A DNA stretch of 48,425 bases from an uncultured Clostridium sp. (GTDB taxonomy: Bacteria > Bacillota > Clostridia > TANB77 > CAG-508): positions 1 through 48,425 of the forward strand of contig CAOKLQ010000012.1 of the NCBI GenBank assembly GCA_948469315.1. The letters are read 5' to 3'. A model generated the notes under the pieces. The model worked only from the letters and a program-made list of their open reading frames with translations, did no database searches and had not been told where the DNA came from. Both the position numbers and the translations under genes were made by a program. The first letter of the stretch is position 1. The number at the start of each line of letters is the position of its first letter. Shown here in pieces: positions 44,237-48,425 of the stretch.

Positions 44237-45793
44237 ATATTTGTTGGATGTATTTTAAAAACAAAAATATTATCAAAACGATGAAAGTCTTGATAATACT
44301 TATGGTGGGCGGAAGTGTCGTTTGTACGAACTTCTGCTTCTTCAATAGTTGGTATCTTTACCTTATATTCCTTATTTTGAGTATTAAAGAATATAATTGC
44401 ATAATCATCATATAAGTATATCTTATTTATTAAAACTGTTATAAGCATTTGTCTATACTTAATATCGTTTATATCTCCGCTTCTCATTTTAGTCAAAAAG
44501 TATATTACTTGTGTTTCATCTAAATTTATCTTTTTAGAACTTTCAACTTGTATTTGACTTTCTATATCGCTATGCTCTGCATCAACTTTTACCATTTCTT
44601 CAAATATAGACTTTCTAACACTATCTATATCACATACTTTTAAACTATCAAATAAATTAGCTTTTTGCTTTTCATTTTGTTTTAAAAGATTTTGAAGCCT
44701 TTTCAATGTACTTGTATCTCTTTCTTCTTCTGCTAACTTTACCACCGTTTTAGCAATTTTATTAATATTATCATCTGTTAATATGTTTCTAGCTTCTCTT
44801 ACAACTATATCTTCTATATCCTCTTTTTTTACATTCTTCTTATTACAAAGTCTTTTCCTAGATTTATTACAAGAGTAGTAAGCGTGTCTTTTTCCTGTTC
44901 GTGATGTACCACAAATACCAACCATCATATCTTTACAATGTCCGCAAAATAATTTAGTTGTTAGTATATAATCATTCGTAGTTTTTAATCGTGATGGAGA
45001 GTGTTTGTTTTTATCTAATCTTTCTTGTACTCTATTAAATAAATTTACATCTACAATTTGAGGTATTGCGTTAGGTGTTTCTATATCTTTATATATGTAA
45101 GTACCCATACATCTTTTATCTGCTAATAGGTTTCTAATTGCACCTTTACTATATTGTACTAATTCGCCTTTTTTATTGCGTTTATCTATAATTTTTAATT
45201 GATTATTGACATATTCTCGTACTTCTTCAATAGTGTGGTCGTTATCATACATTTTATAAGCATTTAGTGTTATAGGAGAGGTTTGTTCATCTATCGTATA
45301 TTTTTTATCTACTATCTTAAAACCTAAAGTAATATATCCGCCTATGTATAAACATTTACTTGCATTTATCTTCATTCCTCTTTCCACCTTTTGACCTAGT
45401 TCAACAGAGTAATATTCTGCCATTCCCTCTAATACCGCTTCCATTAAAACACCAGAAGCATCATCAGAAATATTTTCTCTTGCTGACAGAACTCTTACAC
45501 CATTCTTTTTTAATTTGCGTTTGTATATTGCACTATCATATCTATTACGAGCGAAGCGGTCTAATTGATATACCAGTACAGCTTCAAAAGTCTTTTTGTT
45601 ACTATCTTCTATCATTCTTTGAAAATCTGCTCTATTATCGCTTGTTCCCGTTAAATGTTCATCTTTATACTCTCCTACGATATTATATCCCATTCTTTCC
45701 GCATAGGCTCTACATTCTTTGAATTGTCCCTCAATAGACTGTGCTGTTTGTTTAGATCCGAGGACTATATCTGCCATATAATACTACATTCAT
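44233..45793 (-). CDS. Large serine recombinase, with a CGG +1 shift at the catalytic motif
   Basis: 519 residues. The ATG at 45793 follows AAAGAGGTG. The N-terminus MNVVLYGRYSPGSKQTAQSIEGQ matches the large-serine-recombinase catalytic motif (RYS holds the nucleophilic Ser). It appears only when C45760 of the in-frame CGG is skipped; straight reading gives CGG-ATC-TAA. A start inside the gene would lose the catalytic Ser. Further motifs: YQLDRFARNRYDSAIYK, SARENISDDASG, MAEYYSVELGQKVERG, then the recombinase domain and a zinc ribbon (FCGHCKDMM, YYSCNKSRKRLC) and coiled coil. The C-terminal tail SAHHKYYQDF is unusual and may reflect the element junction. Confidence 0.92.
45757..45760 (-). other. 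CGG +1 recoding site in the serine recombinase
   Basis: In CCT-CGGA-TCT on the minus strand, skipping C45760 joins the catalytic RYSP to GSKQTAQSIEGQ. It is the only recoding site on the minus strand, and so independent of any strand-specific artefact. Confidence 0.88.
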
Positions 45794-45818
45794 TTAATAC
45801 ACCTCTTTAGTTTTGTTT

Positions 45819-46208
45819 CTATAAATTATTTACTATATTCTTTATAGCATTAATTGCTTTCTTATTTTTATCAGCCTGTGCTTTTAAGTCAGAATTTGGC
45901 TCGTCAGTTTCACCTAGCAAATAATCATAAGACACCTTATAGTATTTTTTAATCTTTGCTAATTGCTTTATACTAGGTGATTTACTTCCAGTTTCATAAG
46001 AAGAAAGAGTATTGTCACCAAATCCCATTTCTTTGCTTATTTCTTGTTGGGTTAATTTTTTTTCTTCTTTTCTACAATATTCTTTTCTTATGGTAGATAA
46101 TCTTTCTCCAAAGTCCAAATTAAATTTTTCTCTAGGTTTTGTTTGTTTTTTTTCTTCGGTTTTATCATTACTTTTTTGTTTTTTAATTTGCTTTTTTTCC
46201 TCACTCAT
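45819..46208 (-). CDS. XRE-family transcriptional regulator
   Basis: 129 residues. A very basic, Lys/Gln-rich N-terminus (1-30) is followed by a Cro/C1-type helix-turn-helix: LSTIRKEYCRKEEKKLTQQEISKEMGFGDNTLSSYETGSKSPSIKQLAKIKKYYKVSYDYLLG (described as about residues 37-97). It is probably the repressor of the element, divergent from the primase gene. Ribosome site AAAGGAGAACG. Confidence 0.85.
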   Translation of the reverse strand: MSEEKKQIKKQKSNDKTEEKKQTKPREKFNLDFGERLSTIRKEYCRKEEKKLTQQEISKEMGFGDNTLSSYETGSKSPSIKQLAKIKKYYKVSYDYLLGETDEPNSDLKAQADKNKKAINAIKNIVNNL

Positions 46209-46481
46209 TTTCGTTCTCCTTTATAACGCCTAAATCATTTATTTTTAGCAAAAATAAATGATTTGGTGTTTATTTTTGCATTTTTTAAAAAAAATAGCTT
46301 CTTCATTCGTTTATTAAATTATAACGTTTTTAATTTTGGTATTATTCAATACATTCAATTGTATTAATATTATCACAAACGAATTTATTAGTCAATAACA
46401 AGAAGGGAGGTTTTGATTTATACAAAATTACTTATGATGACAATACGCTCTACATTAGGGGCACGATTAAGGAGTTATATC

Positions 46482-46619
46482 ATGGAACTTAACAATTATC
46501 AAGTTGAGCAAATTGCATCTGCTATCATATTCGATATACAAGACTATATTGCAGAACATAAACTCGAATATGAAGCATTTAAACAAGCCTACGAACAAAA
46601 TAGAACATTGAAAATTTAA
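46482..46619 (+). CDS. Small acidic helical protein of the element
   Basis: 45 residues, MELNNYQVEQIASAIIFDIQ and continuing DYIAEHKLEYEAFKQAYEQN to a basic end. The ribosome site is AAGGAG nine bases before the ATG. An in-frame TTG at 46413 would add 23 residues of implausible composition. In another frame the same upstream stretch reads KITYDDNTLYIRGTIKELYH, which looks more like protein and ends over this ATG, so a second tiny gene may precede it. Family not recognised. Confidence 0.55.
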   Translation: MELNNYQVEQIASAIIFDIQDYIAEHKLEYEAFKQAYEQNRTLKI

Positions 46620-46635
46620 TAAGGAGGAATTTTAT

Positions 46636-48150
46636 ATGAACAGTAATACATTTGAAATAGAAGCTGAAAACGACATAGATAATACTACAACAGAGGTAAA
46701 AGAACAAATGGAAAATGAAGCATCAAACGACACTTTAGACCTATCATCAGAAGACATTGAAACAATGAATAACAATGTAAACGAAGCACTACAAGAACTT
46801 GAAGAAAGTGATAATATGCTACTAGAAATACAACCAGTTGAAGAACAAAGCGACAATACAACAGAGGAAACACAGGAAGCGGAAGCCAAAATCAACCGCA
46901 TAGAAGAACAGAAAGTTAAGATAGCCAACTTTAAAAATAAAATATCAACTACATCTATTGAGTTTGCAGACTTAAGTGTTCCATATAATGACACTAGCAT
47001 ACTTGAAACTAATTCCATAGAATTAGAATTAGTTGATTACTTCTTCGACAGCGTAAGCTGTCGGAGATAAAGAAAGCTGTCGGAAATAAAGACATACAAA
47101 AATTGCTCTATGAAGTGATAGGCTATTCTTTGGCAAAAACTACTAAACTGGGAAAGGCGTTTTTGCTAAAACGGAAGTCGGCAGAAATCGGCAAAAGCAC
47201 TATTTTTCGCATCATTGAGGAATTATTAAAGGTAGAAACTGGAGTAAACTTATATGAACGACAATGTTCACATGAACATCTTGAAAACTTGTGTGGCTCT
47301 AAAGCAGGAAGCAAAACGACCATAAAACAGTTAGAAGGCTGTGTGGTAAATATTGCAGAAGATCAGACCCAACCTAGACATATTGATAATGGCTTGATTA
47401 CAAGATTAATTTGTGGAGAGCCTATATCAATAGAACAAAAAGGCGATGATAATTTTGAGTTAATATCTTATGCTACTTTGCTTTTTTCAGTCAACGATGA
47501 AGTTATTAATTTCAAAGAAACATCTTTTTCAATTTTAGATAGGTTTATTGTCATTCCTTTTAATGCTACATTTACAACTGAAAATGGTAATAGAGATATA
47601 GACATAGGAGAAAGGCTATGTCAGCCTAAATCATTACAGATAATTGCAACTAGAGCAGTACAAGCATTTAAGGAAGTACTAGAGAGAGGAAGTTTTACTA
47701 TTCCACAGACTGTACAAGAAGAAACAGATAGATACTTTGTTGAATGTTGCTCTGCACTTGAATTTTGTAAACGATACCCAATAGAAGCCTTTATACCCAT
47801 ATCACAATATTATGAAGAATATTGTATCTGGACTAGAGAAAACAACTATGAAACAATCAATAATTCGCAGTTTCGGAAAAGTGGTTAAATCTTTTGGTTA
47901 TGGCAAAATGAGACGCACATTTGGAGGTATAAGAGATACTTTCTATGTTAATACTGAATTTGATACTGAAAAATGTTATAGTTTTTATAATTCTTTTAAA
48001 GTAGCTAAAGAAGTGAAAGAGGTCAGAAGCAGTATAACTTTTGACGAATATCTTGGTAAACTTATTTTTTTAAAAGAACTAAATGATGGAGTAAAGGATG
48101 AAATAGAAAGACTTAAAAAATTTGAACCAAAAGGGTTATTTTTTGAATAA
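46636..48150 (+). CDS. D5-like primase/SF3 helicase with six CGG +1 shifts
   Basis: This protein probably primes and unwinds DNA for element replication. An acidic N-terminal region (about 1-135) lacks motifs. Six successive in-frame CGG codons are each resolved by skipping the C: at 47062 and 47081 (SVSCGDKESCGNKD), at 47172, 47179 and 47189 (LKGSGRNGKST, the Walker A loop), and at 47874 (NNSQFGKVVKSFGYG). Each skip puts the next CGG exactly in frame. Six skips total 6 bases, and 1515 minus 6 gives 503 codons. Other motifs: LEGCVVNIAEDQ (Walker B-like), LLFSVNDE (sensor Asn), DRFIVIPF (Arg finger region) and a C-terminal winged helix. Read straight, the gene would be three fragments with no P-loop. 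Ribosome site AAGGAGG. Confidence 0.9.
47062..47084 (+). other. Recoding sites 1 and 2 of the helicase
   Basis: CGG at 47062 (TGT-CGGA-GAT) and at 47081 (TGT-CGGA-AAT). Straight reading stops at TAA one codon later in each case. The pair repeats the words AGC-TGT-CGGA, so it may come from a small internal duplication. Confidence 0.85.
47172..47192 (+). other. Three consecutive recoding sites in the Walker A motif
   Basis: AAA-CGGA-AGT-CGGC-AGA-AAT-CGGC-AAA reads as K-G-S-G-R-N-G-K when each C is skipped, the canonical SF3 loop GxGxNGKS. Straight reading gives K-R-K-S-A-E-I-G-K. Both frames agree again afterwards because three skips equal one codon, so no stop betrays the event. Two of the sites use GGC instead of GGA. 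Confidence 0.9.
47874..47877 (+). other. Recoding site 6 of the helicase
   Basis: In TTT-CGGA-AAA, straight reading ends at TAA four codons on. Skipping C47874 restores the conserved FGKVVKSFGYGK of the C-terminal domain. Confidence 0.86.
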
Positions 48151-48177
48151 TAGGCTAGTCAATAAAACTAGCCTATT
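48149..48177 (+). terminator. Terminator after the helicase
   Basis: AATAGGCTAGT and ACTAGCCTATT with a T-run, overlapping the stop codon. Confidence 0.85.
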
Positions 48178-48188
48178 TTTTGAATTTT

Positions 48189-48366
48189 ACTATGTCACTA
48201 TGTCAGATGTATATTAGTAAATTTAACTAAAATAATTTTTTTATGAAGTCTGCTATATTTTAATACGAAGTATTAAAATATACTATCAAAATAATTATCT
48301 AAAACTTTTATAATATTTTATATTTGGTATAAGTAAATTGGAATTTCACTATGTCACTATGTCAGA
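48189..48366 (+). repeat. Two 20-bp direct repeats downstream of the helicase
   Basis: ACTATGTCACTATGTCAGAT occurs at 48189-48208 and 48347-48366, each itself a double ACTATGTC. They could be iterons or protein-binding sites in an origin next to the replication gene. No gene is seen from 48151 to the window end. Confidence 0.7.
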
Positions 48367-48425
48367 TATATTAGTCTTTAAAAACTCTTATATCCTATCT
48401 GTTGTCCTCTAGGCTCGATTTTAAG

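Larger units (their letters stand above)
35881..44240. mobile_element. Integrative mobilizable element integrated at tRNA-Tyr
   Basis: The region starts at the tRNA-Tyr 3' half and ends just after a tyrosine integrase gene. It carries an oriT-like hairpin, a MobV relaxase, cargo genes (MFS transporter, nucleotidase-like HAD protein), unknown accessory genes, an excisionase and the integrase, but no type IV secretion genes. This is the gene content of an element that moves with help from a conjugative element. The intact tRNA-Tyr expected at the other end is not found directly after the integrase, so the right boundary is uncertain, perhaps because a second element lies there. Confidence 0.75.
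44233..48425. mobile_element. Left part of a second integrated element
   Basis: It holds a large serine recombinase at one edge, a divergent XRE repressor, and a D5-like primase/helicase, a typical set for a phage satellite or serine-recombinase integrative element. It abuts the tyrosine-integrase element and continues past the right edge of the window. The exact left end is not resolved: GGTGGGC at about 44303 resembles the tRNA 3' end (GGTGGGC at 35882), but this may be chance. Confidence 0.6.

Noticed and set aside
1..48425. CRISPR arrays, IS elements with transposases, rRNA operons
   Set aside because: None seen. The only tandem repeats are the coding 27-bp units at the left edge.

Overview
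The window is very AT-rich Firmicutes DNA from an anaerobic, endospore-forming member of the Clostridia. This is supported by spo0A, dipicolinate synthase subunit B, CotF-like spore coat genes, a pta-ackA acetate pathway and the conserved rlmN-prpC-prkC-rsgA-rpe cluster. The species cannot be named from the sequence.

Main observation: eight independent genes are broken in the ordinary reading in the same way. Each meets an in-frame CGG codon followed by a close stop, and each is repaired when the C is skipped and translation resumes on the overlapping GGN glycine codon (a +1 shift; CGGN acts like a four-base glycine codon). I count 14 such sites: ABC ATPase (896), RsmB/RsmF-type rRNA methyltransferase (10346), pta (15282), dpaB (18817 and 18941), rsgA (25428), a BaiN-like flavoprotein (31746), a large serine recombinase on the minus strand (45760), and six in one D5-like primase/helicase (47062, 47081, 47172, 47179, 47189, 47874). 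The restored glycines lie in conserved motifs, including the flavoprotein dinucleotide-binding glycines and the whole Walker A loop of the helicase. Only three in-frame CGG codons are read straight, all in lineage-specific genes (324, 12420, 17591). The simplest reading is that CGG is unassigned or recoded in this organism.

Layout. 1-500: end of a repeat-rich surface protein. 713-6278: ABC transporter and two-component system, with a candidate type I toxin (4151) between them and another after (6430). 6704-8052: DUF362 protein and two spore coat genes. 8232-10910: acyl-CoA synthetase and rRNA methyltransferase. 10909-11400: an unidentified minus-strand small transcript with a strong promoter and a terminator. 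11563-17932: DUF3298 protein, zinc protease, dCMP deaminase, DUF368 protein, pta-ackA and two unknown genes. 17967-20610: pilin-like protein, dpaB, LysM protein, Xer-type recombinase. 20828-26525: rlmN-prpC-prkC-(unknown)-rsgA-rpe. 26556-34685: polymer-forming membrane protein, WG-repeat protein, PLP enzyme, MTA/SAH nucleosidase, flavoprotein, YigZ and spo0A.

From about 34.8 kb onward the DNA is accessory. A small gene is interrupted by a serine-recombinase fragment. A displaced 3' half of tRNA-Tyr (35881-35934) marks the left end of integrated DNA. An integrative mobilizable element follows, with an oriT-like hairpin, MobV relaxase, cargo (MFS transporter and a 5'(3')-deoxyribonucleotidase-like HAD protein), a DUF6076-like protein, excisionase and tyrosine integrase. 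Next to it begins a second element with a large serine recombinase, an XRE repressor and a D5-like primase/helicase, which runs off the right edge. The recoding signature occurs in both chromosomal and mobile genes, so it appears to belong to the host lineage rather than to one element.
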